Origin: Candidatus Competibacteraceae bacterium
Lineage (GTDB): Bacteria > Pseudomonadota > Gammaproteobacteria > Competibacterales > Competibacteraceae
NCBI GenBank assembly: GCA_016699715.1
Contig: CP065007.1
Coordinates: forward strand, 248,001-312,000
Direction of reading: 5' to 3'
Length of the DNA: 64,000 nucleotides
Within the stretch, counting starts at the first letter, position 1. Every line of letters starts with the position of its first letter. Below the pieces are notes generated by a model. That model did no database searches. It was not told the origin of the DNA and saw nothing but the letters and a program-made list of their open reading frames with translations. A program made the position numbers and the translations under genes. Shown in pieces: positions 36,575-45,622 of this stretch.

Positions 36575-39439
36575 TCAGGCTTCCTCCCGCTGCCACCAGA
36601 CCCTTGCGGCGTGCAGGAATCGGGTATCCAGTTCCGCTGCTGCTTCAGCCGGCAGCGCGCCGGTGAGCCACCACCGTTCCTGCAATTGATGGGGATCGTA
36701 GAGCGCTTCGGTTTCGACGGCGGCACCAGCCAGCGAGGCCGACAAGCGGGCGACCTGATACTCCATTCGCAGTTGTACGAACTCAGGCGGCGAGTCCACG
36801 CCAGCCACGATCTCCATGCATACGCACCAGGCTTGCTTGCGTTCCAGGTTATGCTCCAGACGCGCGCGCGCGGCCTGCATTTGGTCGGGAGTGCCCACCA
36901 GTGCCTGACAGACGGCGTCAAAGCGCTGTTGCAGTGCCGCTGCCGGCGCCGCCGGCAGATCCGGCAAGGCCGCCCACTCCTGGTGGACCGATGAGAGCAG
37001 GGTATCGTCCCGCTGGGTTTCCAACGCGGCTTCCAGTCGGGCGCATAACTGGCCGCGCTGCCGCAAGTGCTGGAAGCTTTCCTGGATATCGGCCTGGCGC
37101 AGGAGTTTTTCCCGTTGGGCGAACTGTCGAACGGCTGCTTCAAAGCGCTGGTCGGTCGCACGTTGTTCGGTTCTGGGTATCGACCCGATGATCTGCCACT
37201 CGTGTTGCGCCGCCTGTAGTCGGGTGTTCGCCCGCGCCAGTTGTTCACGGTCGATCAGGGCGAGCGACTCGATCTCTTCGCACAAGCCCAGCTTGTGCGT
37301 CAGATTGGCTTGACGTTCGGCGTCGGCGGCTTGCTGTTCAGTGTGACGACGGGCAAATACCGCGTCGCAGGCGGTGCGGAAAGCCTTCCACAAGGCTTGT
37401 TCTTGCCGGTAAGAGCCTTGCACGGTGGGCTGCCATTGAGCCTGTGCGAGTTTGGCGGTTTCGACGGCGATGCGCAGATCGGGGTTGTCCGCCAGAACCT
37501 GAACCTGTTGGATCAATTGCTGGCGCCGTTCCAGTTCACGTTGACGTTCGACATCGAGGTGCGCGTCCAGGCGCCGCAGGATCTGTTGGAAGCGACGATC
37601 GATGGCCTTACGGTCGGCGCGGTTGACCGGCCCGAGCTGGTGCCATTGTTCACGGGCACGGCGGCATAGCCGATCGGCTTCACGCCAGTCCACCTGTCGC
37701 CAGTCGGTGGTCGCCTCAAACTGTTCCAGTTGCTCGCAAAGCGCTGTTTTTTGGTCGAAATTGTGCTGGCGCTCGCGGGTCTGGGCCTCGAAATAGGCTT
37801 GACACGGGGCGTAGGCACGCTCGCAGGCGTTGTTGAAACGTTTCCATAGTCCCTTGGGCGCACCGCCTTCGTGATGGTCCAGTTCTTTCCAGGCCGCACG
37901 GACTTGCTGGATGCGCTGAGCGATATCGGCCGGATCGGCGTCGAGGTCGATCAGGCTTTCAGCGGCGGCGCAAAGCTGCTCCCGAGCCTGACTGGCGCCC
38001 CAGCGCCGCCAGCCGCGCAGTTCGCCGATGCGCGCGGCGCAGGATTGTAGTCGCTCCTCGATCGCCGCCATTTGTCCTCGGCTCAGGCCGATGTTGTGTT
38101 TGATCTGGTGGCGAACTTGCTCCTGCAATTGGGTGGCCTGTTGCAATTCGCCATCCCCGACGGCTGTTTCGAGCTGGCACACCCGGTCCTGAATGTCTTG
38201 CCATTCCTGATCGCGATGCTGAGCCTGTCGTTGTTGGCGGGCACGCAGTTTGTCGAGTAGACCGTCGAAATGGCTTTGCAGGTCGTTGGCGAGGGCTTGC
38301 GATTCCGGTCGCTCCAGTCCTTCCCAGCGCTGCCGCAGGTGCTTGAGATCGGCGTCGCGTACTTCGCTGGGCTGTCGGAGCAAGGTTTCGCCTTGCGCCA
38401 GCGCTTCGCGCAAGCGTTCGGTACGGCTATGGTTGCGCCGCAGGAGGCGTTCTTGCTCTTGGATGTCTTGAAGCAGTTGTTGGAATCGTGCTGTTTGCCG
38501 CCGGCTTTCGCTATCCTGGGCGGGGCCGTGGTGGGTCCAGGCGGTAGGTGCCTCGGTGGTGGCGTACTGCATCGCCGCGTCAAGTTCTGAGTTGGATTCA
38601 CTGTGCTGGCGGAGCCGTTCCAACAGGGATTCCAGCGTGGCAAGCAGTTCCAGTCGTTGAGTCCGGCGGTTGGCGCTGGCTTGGCGTTCGGCCAGAAACC
38701 GACCGCGAGCTTGCGCGTAGCGTGCCTGGAGTTCGGGTGGAGCGCCGATGTCCTGTTCGCGCCATTCCTGTTCCAGTTTGGGAAACCGACCTGCGTTGAG
38801 GCCACTTTCGCCATCCCAGTTCAAACATTCCATTTCAGCGCACAGTCGCTCCAGGCTCAAGGCACGCGCCTGTTCGGTGTGCAGGGCATCCAAGCGTTCC
38901 CGTGCCCGGCGGTGCAGGCGCTTGTCGCGGTTACGGCTCTGGCGGGCGATCCGATCGAGCAGTTCAGGATCGCGCACACGTTCCAGCGCCGCCAGCCGCA
39001 GGTCTGGATGAGAATTCCCGATGGCGATGTCGGCCAATGCGGATTCCAGCTTAATCCGCTCTAGCGCCACCAACCGCAATTCGGGCTCGGTGGCCTGTTG
39101 CAGTAAAAATTCCACAAGGTTGGCATCCGGATCGCACCGCAGTCGTTCCAAGCGGCTGGCCAGCGTCGGGCCACCGGCGACTTTGCCGGCCAGCAAGGAA
39201 TAATAGCGCGCCAGGGCGGCATCCCGAGGGGTCGCGTCGGTATCTTCGTCGGCGATGCGGCGTAACAGGTCGAGATCGTCGAGTCGCTCCAGCGCGGCGC
39301 GGCGGACGGCTGGATCGGGGTCCCGCCGAGCCAGATCGAGCAGTTTTGGATCGCTGCTGTCCAGATCCCGCAGGGATTGCTTGCGGGTTTCAGGGTTGGC
39401 TTGTTGCCACTTGGGTTTGAAGAAACGGCTCAGGATCAT
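36575..39439 (-). CDS. Large DUF349 family protein
   Basis: A 954-residue, highly charged, helix-rich protein. The N-terminal 200 residues contain HEAT-like repeats (DPAVRRAALERLDDLDLL, HPDLRLAALERVRDPELL). The rest consists of repeated DUF349 units, each about 75 residues, with the pattern W-x3-G-x-L/V...E-x-x-LW-x-x-F-x-x-A-C-D, for example QEQALWKAFRTACDAVF. No catalytic motif or membrane segment is visible. Proteins of this type occur in many gammaproteobacteria and have no settled function. Its own stop lies 38 bp before the EamA gene start, so they may share a transcript. Confidence 0.85.
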   Translation of the reverse strand: MILSRFFKPKWQQANPETRKQSLRDLDSSDPKLLDLARRDPDPAVRRAALERLDDLDLLRRIADEDTDATPRDAALARYYSLLAGKVAGGPTLASRLERLRCDPDANLVEFLLQQATEPELRLVALERIKLESALADIAIGNSHPDLRLAALERVRDPELLDRIARQSRNRDKRLHRRARERLDALHTEQARALSLERLCAEMECLNWDGESGLNAGRFPKLEQEWREQDIGAPPELQARYAQARGRFLAERQASANRRTQRLELLATLESLLERLRQHSESNSELDAAMQYATTEAPTAWTHHGPAQDSESRRQTARFQQLLQDIQEQERLLRRNHSRTERLREALAQGETLLRQPSEVRDADLKHLRQRWEGLERPESQALANDLQSHFDGLLDKLRARQQRQAQHRDQEWQDIQDRVCQLETAVGDGELQQATQLQEQVRHQIKHNIGLSRGQMAAIEERLQSCAARIGELRGWRRWGASQAREQLCAAAESLIDLDADPADIAQRIQQVRAAWKELDHHEGGAPKGLWKRFNNACERAYAPCQAYFEAQTRERQHNFDQKTALCEQLEQFEATTDWRQVDWREADRLCRRAREQWHQLGPVNRADRKAIDRRFQQILRRLDAHLDVERQRELERRQQLIQQVQVLADNPDLRIAVETAKLAQAQWQPTVQGSYRQEQALWKAFRTACDAVFARRHTEQQAADAERQANLTHKLGLCEEIESLALIDREQLARANTRLQAAQHEWQIIGSIPRTEQRATDQRFEAAVRQFAQREKLLRQADIQESFQHLRQRGQLCARLEAALETQRDDTLLSSVHQEWAALPDLPAAPAAALQQRFDAVCQALVGTPDQMQAARARLEHNLERKQAWCVCMEIVAGVDSPPEFVQLRMEYQVARLSASLAGAAVETEALYDPHQLQERWWLTGALPAEAAAELDTRFLHAARVWWQREEA

Positions 39440-39691
39440 GAGGAGATCGATATGGCTCGGGGGTGGGGTGAAGCCCTGCCGGTTCGGGTGGATTCGATCA
39501 ATATCCGGCAGCTAATTATGCCGACTACTTTAGCATACCGGCTCGGACTTGTTGCCGCGGCGCGTATTGCCGTGTCGCAACCATCTTGAGGCCGGTTAGG
39601 GTATTTGCACTACTTTCGCTTGCCACAGTGAAATCCATGGAAAGTGTAAAGCGAAATGATATTAAGGTGATAGCCGATTAAAGAGTATGTC

Positions 39692-39829
39692 ATGCGCGAG
39701 CAGACCCACAAGAATGAGTCCGGCTCCATGACCGGTCCGGTCAGGGCAGCGGTGGGCGAGGTACAGCGGAAAACCGGTAATTTGATGGATGCGTTGGTCA
39801 GGGAAGGTGAGAAAGAAAGGCAATCTTAA
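39692..39829 (+). CDS. Phasin-like 45-residue fragment
   Basis: A short frame starting MREQTHKNESGSMTG and ending with NLMDALVREGEKERQS. The last segment resembles the phasin pattern F-x-A-L-V-K-E-G-E-K of polyhydroxyalkanoate granule proteins; the rest of a phasin is absent. AAAGAG lies upstream of the ATG. The stop is one base before the start of the helix-hairpin-helix frame, which is in another reading frame. It may be a real small protein, coupled to the next, or the 5' half of a frameshifted gene. The preceding 39440-39691 interval holds no gene I can support. Confidence 0.35.
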   Translation: MREQTHKNESGSMTGPVRAAVGEVQRKTGNLMDALVREGEKERQS

Positions 39830-39830
39830 G

Positions 39831-40037
39831 ATGATCAACGGCATTGGCCCGGCGCTGGAAAGTAAATTGAATGCCGCCAGCTTTTGCTCCTACCGGCAGA
39901 TCGCCAGTCTGACCGATACCAACATTAATGGCTTGGAAGCCGATGTGATCCATCTCAGCGGTCGGATTCGCCGCGATGGCTGGATCGGCCAGGCTAAGGC
40001 CTTATACGTTCGAAAATATGGGGGCGAAGCACTCTAG
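39831..40037 (+). CDS. Stand-alone helix-hairpin-helix domain protein
   Basis: A 68-residue domain starting MINGIGPALESKLNAA and ending SGRIRRDGWIGQAKAL plus a short tail. It matches the H3TH/helix-hairpin-helix module that is usually fused to the C-terminus of other proteins, such as NuoE or ribosomal protein L21 in alphaproteobacteria, and that has the hallmarks I-x-G-I-G-P-x-L-E and G-R-I-x-R-D-x-W-x-x-Q-A. Such domains bind DNA non-specifically. Here it is free, or the 3' half of a split gene with the preceding phasin-like frame. A longer in-frame start at 39789 would add 14 basic residues. Confidence 0.65.
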   Translation: MINGIGPALESKLNAASFCSYRQIASLTDTNINGLEADVIHLSGRIRRDGWIGQAKALYVRKYGGEAL

Positions 40038-40161
40038 GGCTTGGTTCGACCGGGGCGCCGATCTTGGACGGAACGACCCGCGACGTGTAAATCGGCACGA
40101 GCGGCGGGAACCAGGACCGCCACGCCATCAGGCCGAGGCGGTCGCATTTGATGGGACAGTC

Positions 40162-40368
40162 TCAGGCGTTGAGGTCGGGAATGAGCCTGCTTTCCAGATG
40201 TGTGATCATATCCTTGAGCATAAGCTTGCGCTTCTTTAAGCGCTTCAGTTCAAGCTCGTCGACCAGCGGGTCCTTGGCTAGGCGGGTGATCACATCGTCC
40301 AGATCGCGATGCTCTGTCCGCAGTTCGACGAGCCGGTGTTTGTAGTGTTCGATGTCACTGCTCTCCAT
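40162..40368 (-). CDS. YdcH family (DUF465) small protein
   Basis: A 68-residue, entirely helical, charged protein. It contains the family features HLVEELRTEHRDLD in the form RLVELRTEHRDLDDVI, and the conserved LKRLKKRKLMLKDMI near the C-terminus. Function is unknown. It is transcribed from a short region before ttcA, divergently. The 124 bp between 40038 and 40161 contain nothing I can support. Confidence 0.88.
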   Translation of the reverse strand: MESSDIEHYKHRLVELRTEHRDLDDVITRLAKDPLVDELELKRLKKRKLMLKDMITHLESRLIPDLNA

Positions 40369-40575
40369 TGTGGAATTCTCCGAAGCAGGGCGGGTTTTCT
40401 GTCAGGCACGACAAACCGGGAACCGGACAGGTTCCCGACGCGCGGCGCTGATCGTGGTTACAAGCGGGGAGTCTAGTCCTACGCCGAACGACCGGCAAGA
40501 TGTCCGACTTGGCGCAACCGTGTTGATTTCAGGTAAAGTCAGCTCGCTAAACACGGTTTCCGAGGTGACGGAGTG

Positions 40576-41523
40576 ATGACGGTTGCGGTCAAGAAACAGC
40601 AGGTCAATTTCAATAAACTTCAGAAGCGGTTGCGGCGGAACGTCGGTCAGGCGATTCAGGATTTCAACATGATCGAGGACGGCGACCGAGTGATGGTCTG
40701 CCTGTCCGGCGGCAAGGACTCCTTTGTCATGCTCGACATTCTGCGCAAGCTACAGGCGCGGGCGCCGGTGCGCTTCGAACTGGTCGCGGTCAATCTCGAT
40801 CAGAAACAGCCCGGCTTTCCCGAGCAGGTGCTGCCGGAATATCTCCAAGGCATCGGTGTGCCGTTCCATATCATCGAGCAGGATACCTACAGCGTGGTCA
40901 AGCGGGTGGTCCCAGAGGGAAAAACCACCTGCGGGCTATGTTCACGATTGCGGCGCGGAGCCCTATATACATTTGCTAAAGAGCACGGCATGACCCGGAT
41001 CGCGCTGGGCCATCACCGCGACGATATTTTGGAAACCCTGTTCTTGAACCTGTTCCATGGTGGCAAGCTCAAGGCCATGCCGCCCAAGCTGCTGAGTGAT
41101 GATGGCTGGCATGTGGTGATCCGGCCGCTGGCCTATTGCCGGGAGCACGATTTGGCCACCTATGCCGAGGTCCGGCAATTTCCACTTATTCCCTGCAACC
41201 TGTGCGGTTCACAGCCCAAGCTGCAACGTCAGGCGATCAAGGCCATGCTGCGGCAGTGGGAAAAGCAGTTTCCGGGGCGGATCGAGAACCTCTTTGCCGC
41301 GCTGCGGAACGTGGCGCCTTCGCATCTGGCCGATACCGGGTTGTTCGATTTCGCCGGGTTGGGCGCGCGCGGCGGCGGCCGGACGCCGGAGTGGTTGCCC
41401 GGCGGAGGTGATGGCGTTGCGGAATGGGATGTGGAGGAAAATGAGGAGTTGTCGGTCAAGATGAATACGAAACCGCACCTCAAGGAAGTATGCCTGCCCT
41501 TGCCGACCACGCGGCGGGTTTGA
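40576..41523 (+). CDS. ttcA: tRNA 2-thiocytidine(32) synthetase TtcA
   Basis: A 315-residue PP-loop ATPase that thiolates cytidine 32 in several tRNAs using an iron-sulfur cluster. The PP-loop SGGKDS is at 44-49. The cluster cysteines are the two pairs C119-x-x-C122 (TTCGLCSRLRRG) and C207-x-x-C210 (CNLC). GHHRDDILETLFLN is conserved. The ATG at 40576 has GAGGTG 8 nt upstream; a GTG one codon earlier is possible. The C-terminal 30 residues (after EWLPGG) look variable. A plausible promoter for livK overlaps the stop codon. Confidence 0.96.
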   Translation: MTVAVKKQQVNFNKLQKRLRRNVGQAIQDFNMIEDGDRVMVCLSGGKDSFVMLDILRKLQARAPVRFELVAVNLDQKQPGFPEQVLPEYLQGIGVPFHIIEQDTYSVVKRVVPEGKTTCGLCSRLRRGALYTFAKEHGMTRIALGHHRDDILETLFLNLFHGGKLKAMPPKLLSDDGWHVVIRPLAYCREHDLATYAEVRQFPLIPCNLCGSQPKLQRQAIKAMLRQWEKQFPGRIENLFAALRNVAPSHLADTGLFDFAGLGARGGGRTPEWLPGGGDGVAEWDVEENEELSVKMNTKPHLKEVCLPLPTTRRV

Positions 41524-41549
41524 CGCTATTTGAAATTCGCTGCTATGTT
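41520..41549 (+). promoter_or_regulatory. Predicted sigma-70 promoter of the liv operon
   Basis: TTGACG (41520-41525) is followed after 18 bp by TATGTT (41544-41549), about 90 bp upstream of livK. The -35 box overlaps the ttcA stop. The -35 match is good and the -10 match is partial, so this is a candidate only. Confidence 0.45.
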
Positions 41550-41636
41550 TCATCCATCGGTTTGTAATACGCCGGCTTTGCTGGATCGCATTTTTCCCTC
41601 CGCGCCAGCCGGCCTCACACGAGGAGATCACACAAT

Positions 41637-42770
41637 ATGAAGCAGCAATTGTTGGCGTTGGTTGCGGCGCTTGGTCTGGTCGTGGGCGGCGCAACCGCGC
41701 AGGCAGCCGATACCGTCAAAATCGGCCTGATGGCGCCGTTGACCGGGTCCTGGGCTAGCGAAGGCCAGGGCATGAAGAAGATCGTCGAACTGCTGGCCGA
41801 GCAGCAAAACGCCAAAGGCGGCGTGCTGGGGAAAAAGATTGTTGTGGTGACCGAGGACGATGGTGGCGACCCGCGCACCGCTTCGCTGGCCGCGCAACGT
41901 CTAACCACTCAGGGCGTGGTGGCGGTGGTCGGTACCTACGGTTCTTCGGTGACCGAAGCCAGCCAGGCGATTTACGATGAAGTCAAGTTGCCTCAGATCG
42001 CCAACGGCTCCACCGCCATTCGTTTGACCGAAAAAGGCTTCAAGCATTTCTTCCGCACCGCGCCGCGCGACGACGAGCAGGGCCGCATGGCGGCGCGGAC
42101 CATCGGCAAGCTGGGCTTCAAGAAGGTTGCCATCCTGCACGACAATACCTCCTACGCCAAGGGCCTGGCGGACGAAGCCAATGCCCTGCTGAAGAGCAGC
42201 AAAGGTACGGAGGTGGTGTTTTTCGATGCGCTGACTCCCGGCGAACGTGATTACACCGCTATTCTGACCAAGCTGAAGGGTACCAATCCCGATGTGGTGC
42301 TGTTTACCGGCTACTATCCCGAAGCTGGTCTGCTTATGCGGCAAAAGAAGGACATGAACTGGAAGGTGCCATTTCTGGGCGGCGACGCCACCAACAATGT
42401 TGATCTGGTCAAGATCGCCGGCAAGGAGGCCGCCGAGGGTTTCTACTTCCTCAGCCCGCCGCAGCCGCGGGATCTGGATACGCCGGACGCGGCGGCATTT
42501 CTGGCCGATTACCAGAAAAAATATAATGAGTTGCCGCCCTCGATCTGGGCGATGCTGGCAGGGGACGGTTTCCGGGTGATGGTGGCCGGCATCGCGGGGG
42601 CCAAGTCCACCGATGGCGACAAGATCGCCGAATACCTGCACCAGGATCTCAAGGATTATCCGGGCTTGAGCGGACCGATCTCCTTCGATGCCAAGGGCGA
42701 TCGCGAGGGCGAGGTGTACCGGGTCTACCAGGTGGATGCCGAAGGCAATTTCGTGTTGCAGAAGCTGTAA
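41637..42770 (+). CDS. livK: Branched-chain amino acid ABC transporter, periplasmic binding protein
   Basis: A 377-residue periplasmic binding protein with a signal peptide (first 24 residues, cleavage near AQA-ADTV). It shows the LivJ/LivK-type opening VKIGLMAPLTGSWASEGQGMK and GSTAIRLTEKGFKHFFRTAPRDD. It would bind leucine, isoleucine or valine, or a related amide; the exact ligand is unknown. GAGGAG lies 8-10 nt before the ATG. The downstream gene order H-M-G-F supports the assignment. Confidence 0.93.
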   Translation: MKQQLLALVAALGLVVGGATAQAADTVKIGLMAPLTGSWASEGQGMKKIVELLAEQQNAKGGVLGKKIVVVTEDDGGDPRTASLAAQRLTTQGVVAVVGTYGSSVTEASQAIYDEVKLPQIANGSTAIRLTEKGFKHFFRTAPRDDEQGRMAARTIGKLGFKKVAILHDNTSYAKGLADEANALLKSSKGTEVVFFDALTPGERDYTAILTKLKGTNPDVVLFTGYYPEAGLLMRQKKDMNWKVPFLGGDATNNVDLVKIAGKEAAEGFYFLSPPQPRDLDTPDAAAFLADYQKKYNELPPSIWAMLAGDGFRVMVAGIAGAKSTDGDKIAEYLHQDLKDYPGLSGPISFDAKGDREGEVYRVYQVDAEGNFVLQKL

Positions 42771-42779
42771 GTCTCTGGC

Positions 42780-42808
42780 GCGGTTCCTCCCGGCTTGGGG
42801 GGAACCGC
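42780..42808 (+). promoter_or_regulatory. 12-bp-stem hairpin between livK and livH
   Basis: GCGGTTCCTCCC (42780-42791) pairs with GGGGGGAACCGC (42797-42808) across a 5-nt loop, with one G-T pair. No U-tract follows. Such a stem between a binding protein gene and its permease gene commonly stabilises the upstream message or lowers the downstream one; the function here is inferred. Confidence 0.6.
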
Positions 42809-42877
42809 CACGACCGCGCAAGTACCGGCAGCTCACTCGACGCTTCTTTCCCCTCCAACCTGGATCCCAGTGATCTC

Positions 42878-43783
42878 GTGGAAGAATTTTTCCAGCAACT
42901 CACTAATGGCCTCGCCGTGGGCGGCATCTATGCCCTGATCGCCTTGGGCTACACCATGGTTTACGGTGTACTCAAGCTGATCAACTTTGCCCACGGCGAC
43001 CTGTTTACCTACGGGGCCTATCTGGGTTTGACCCTGCTGACCTCGCTGGCGCTAACCGACCGCTTGGGTTTCGCCCTGGGCGTGCTGGTGCTGGTGCTGA
43101 TGGTGATGGGGCTGGTGGCGGTGCTGGGCGCGATTCTGGAGCGGGCCGCGTATCGTCCCTTGCGGGAATCACCCCGCTTGTCGGCGGTGGTGTCGGCGCT
43201 GGGCGCGTCGATCTTCCTGCAAAATGCGTTGATGCTGATTTACGGCGCGCGCTTCCAGGTTTATCCCGATAACATCCTGCCCACCGCCACGCTGAATGTG
43301 TTCGGCCTGTACCTGCCGCTGATGCGGGTGCTGATCGTGTTGGCCTCGGTGCTGATGATGGCCGCTCTGTACCTGTTCATCCAGAAGACCCGGATCGGGG
43401 CCGCCATCCGCGCGGCGGCGATCGATCAGGGCGCGGCGCGACTGATGGGCATCGACGTGAACCGGGTGATCCTGCTGGTGTTTCTGATGGGGCCGGCGCT
43501 GGGCGGGACTGCTGGGCTGATGGTGGGGCTGTACTACGGCCAGATCAATTTCACCATGGGCTGGGTCTACGGTATGAAAGCCTTCACCGCCGCGATCCTG
43601 GGCGGCATCGGCAACATCCCCGGCGCGATGGTGGGCGGGTTGTTGCTGGGCGTGATTGAGGCGCTGGGCGCGGCCTATATTTCCATCGCCTGGAAGGATG
43701 CCATCGCTTTCCTGGTGCTGATTCTGATCCTGATTGTCCGGCCCACCGGTTTGCTAGGCGAGCGGGTAGCGGACAAGATATGA
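42878..43783 (+). CDS. livH: Branched-chain amino acid ABC transporter permease LivH
   Basis: A 301-residue inner-membrane permease with about eight helices. It opens with FFQQLTNGLAVGGIYALIALG and YTMVYGVLKLINFAHGD, the LivH signature, and carries an EAA-like loop around RAAAIDQGAARLMGID. The start is GTG at 42878; it is 107 bp after livK, with the hairpin between. Confidence 0.94.
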   Translation: MEEFFQQLTNGLAVGGIYALIALGYTMVYGVLKLINFAHGDLFTYGAYLGLTLLTSLALTDRLGFALGVLVLVLMVMGLVAVLGAILERAAYRPLRESPRLSAVVSALGASIFLQNALMLIYGARFQVYPDNILPTATLNVFGLYLPLMRVLIVLASVLMMAALYLFIQKTRIGAAIRAAAIDQGAARLMGIDVNRVILLVFLMGPALGGTAGLMVGLYYGQINFTMGWVYGMKAFTAAILGGIGNIPGAMVGGLLLGVIEALGAAYISIAWKDAIAFLVLILILIVRPTGLLGERVADKI

Positions 43784-43820
43784 AGAGGATAAGAGATAGG
43801 GGTACAGATCATGATGGCGG

Positions 43821-44783
43821 ATGGAGCTCATGAAGCACGGTAAGCCGTTCGCCATCGTACTGGTCGCCGCGCTATTGGCCGCCGCGCCGCTGTTTCTCAA
43901 CGCCTATCAGGTGGACGTACTCAACAGCATCGGTCTATACGGGTTGCTGGCGCTGGGTCTCAACCTGATTTTGGGCGAGGCCGGCCTGTTCAATATGGGT
44001 CATGCCGCCTTTTACGCGGTGGGCGCCTACACTGCCGCCATTCTGAACACCCGCTATCAGATTCCGATCCTGTGGACCTTGCCGCTCAGCGGTTTGGCCG
44101 CCGGCCTGTTTGCGCTGGTGGTGGCGCGGCCGGTGGTGCATCTGCGCGGCGATTACCTGCTGATCGTCACCATCGGTGTCGGCGAAATCGTGCGTATCGC
44201 CCTGGTGAACGACCTCTTCGGCATGACCGGTGGCGCCAATGGTATTTTTGGCATCAGCCGTCCCCATCTGTTCGGCGTCGTCATTCGCCGGCCGCAGGAG
44301 TTTTTCTACCTGATTTGGGGCTGCGTGGCGCTGACCATTTTTCTGTTTTTGCGGCTGAAACAGTCACGGTTCGGACGAGCGCTCAACTACTTGCGTGAGG
44401 ACGAGGTGGCGGCGGAAGGTAGTGGCATCAATACCGCGTACTACAAGCTGGCCGCATTTGGCCTGGGCGCGGCCTGGGCGGGCATGGCTGGCACCCTGTT
44501 CGCGGCCAAAATGACCATCATCTCTCCGGAATCCTTCAATTTCTGGGAATCGGTGGTGCTGTTTATGATCGTGATTCTCGGCGGGGCGGGCAATATCGCC
44601 GGAGTCCTGCTGGCGGCGTTCCTGGTCATCGGCTTGCCGGAACTGTTCCGCGAGTTCGCCAGCGCCCGGATGCTGGTGTTCGGCCTGGTGATGGTCGTGA
44701 TGATGGTGTTCCGGCCGCAGGGTTTGTTGCCGGCGGGCGGAGGACGATTTTCGCCGGTAACCCTGACCAGGGGGCGCGGATGA
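43821..44783 (+). CDS. livM: Branched-chain amino acid ABC transporter permease LivM
   Basis: A 320-residue permease of the LivM family. Key stretches are LNSIGLYGLLALGLNLILG and EAGLFNMGHAAFYAVGAY, with LREDEVAAEGSGIN in the cytoplasmic loop. The ATG at 43821 is used; the ATG at 43830 has a better-placed GGAG and could be the true start. The stop overlaps the livG start by an ATGA. Confidence 0.92.
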   Translation: MELMKHGKPFAIVLVAALLAAAPLFLNAYQVDVLNSIGLYGLLALGLNLILGEAGLFNMGHAAFYAVGAYTAAILNTRYQIPILWTLPLSGLAAGLFALVVARPVVHLRGDYLLIVTIGVGEIVRIALVNDLFGMTGGANGIFGISRPHLFGVVIRRPQEFFYLIWGCVALTIFLFLRLKQSRFGRALNYLREDEVAAEGSGINTAYYKLAAFGLGAAWAGMAGTLFAAKMTIISPESFNFWESVVLFMIVILGGAGNIAGVLLAAFLVIGLPELFREFASARMLVFGLVMVVMMVFRPQGLLPAGGGRFSPVTLTRGRG

Positions 44784-45595
44784 TGGAGGCGCCATCCGTT
44801 GTATCCGGTCGGCTGGCCGCCACTGCGACACCGTTGCTGACGCTCCAGGGACTGACCAAAACCTTTGGCGGTCTGACCGCGGTCAACGCAGTGTCCTTCG
44901 TCGTCGAGGAAGGTTCGGTGGTCGGTCTGATCGGCCCCAACGGTGCCGGCAAGACCACGGTATTCAACCTGATCACCGGCAACTATCGACCCGACCGGGG
45001 GCGAATCGAATTCGCCGGTACGTCGCTGGCCGGTTTGCGCACCCACTGCATCATCGCTCTCGGCATCGCCCGTACCTTCCAGAACATCCGACTGTTCCAG
45101 CGCCTGACGGTGCTGGAAAACGTGCTGGCCGGCTGCCATTATCGGATGCAGGGCGGAATTCTCGCCGCCATGTTGCGGTTGCCGTCCCAGCGACGCGAGG
45201 AAAACGACGCCATGGGCCGGGCCTTGAAGGAGTTGGAATTTGTCGGTTTGCGCCAACAAGCGCTGGCGTTGGCCAAGAATCTGGCCTATGGCGACCAGCG
45301 GCGACTGGAAATCGCCCGGGCGCTGGCGACCCAGCCGCGATTGCTGGTGCTGGACGAACCGGCCGGCGGCATGAACGAACAGGAAACCGAGGCGTTGATT
45401 GGTTTGATCGCCCGCATTCGAGAACGCGGGATCACCATTTTGCTGATTGAACACGACATGCGCCTAGTGATGCGCGCCTGCGAAACACTGGTGGTGCTGG
45501 AAAACGGCGGCAAAATCGCCGAGGGCGCGCCGGAACAGGTGCGCCTCGATCCCAAGGTGATCGAGGCTTATCTGGGCACCGAGGACGAGGCGTAA
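44780..45595 (+). CDS. livG: Branched-chain amino acid ABC transporter ATPase LivG
   Basis: A 271-residue ATP-binding subunit. Walker A is GPNGAGKTT, the signature region is NLAYGDQRRLEIARAL (the variant normal for LivG), and Walker B is LLVLDEPAGGM. The C-terminus carries GAPEQVRLDPKVIEAYLGTE, typical for the family. A non-transport gene separates it from livF. Confidence 0.95.
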   Translation: MMEAPSVVSGRLAATATPLLTLQGLTKTFGGLTAVNAVSFVVEEGSVVGLIGPNGAGKTTVFNLITGNYRPDRGRIEFAGTSLAGLRTHCIIALGIARTFQNIRLFQRLTVLENVLAGCHYRMQGGILAAMLRLPSQRREENDAMGRALKELEFVGLRQQALALAKNLAYGDQRRLEIARALATQPRLLVLDEPAGGMNEQETEALIGLIARIRERGITILLIEHDMRLVMRACETLVVLENGGKIAEGAPEQVRLDPKVIEAYLGTEDEA

Positions 45596-45622
45596 CGCGA
45601 ACCCGTGGAGAAATTCTGACCC

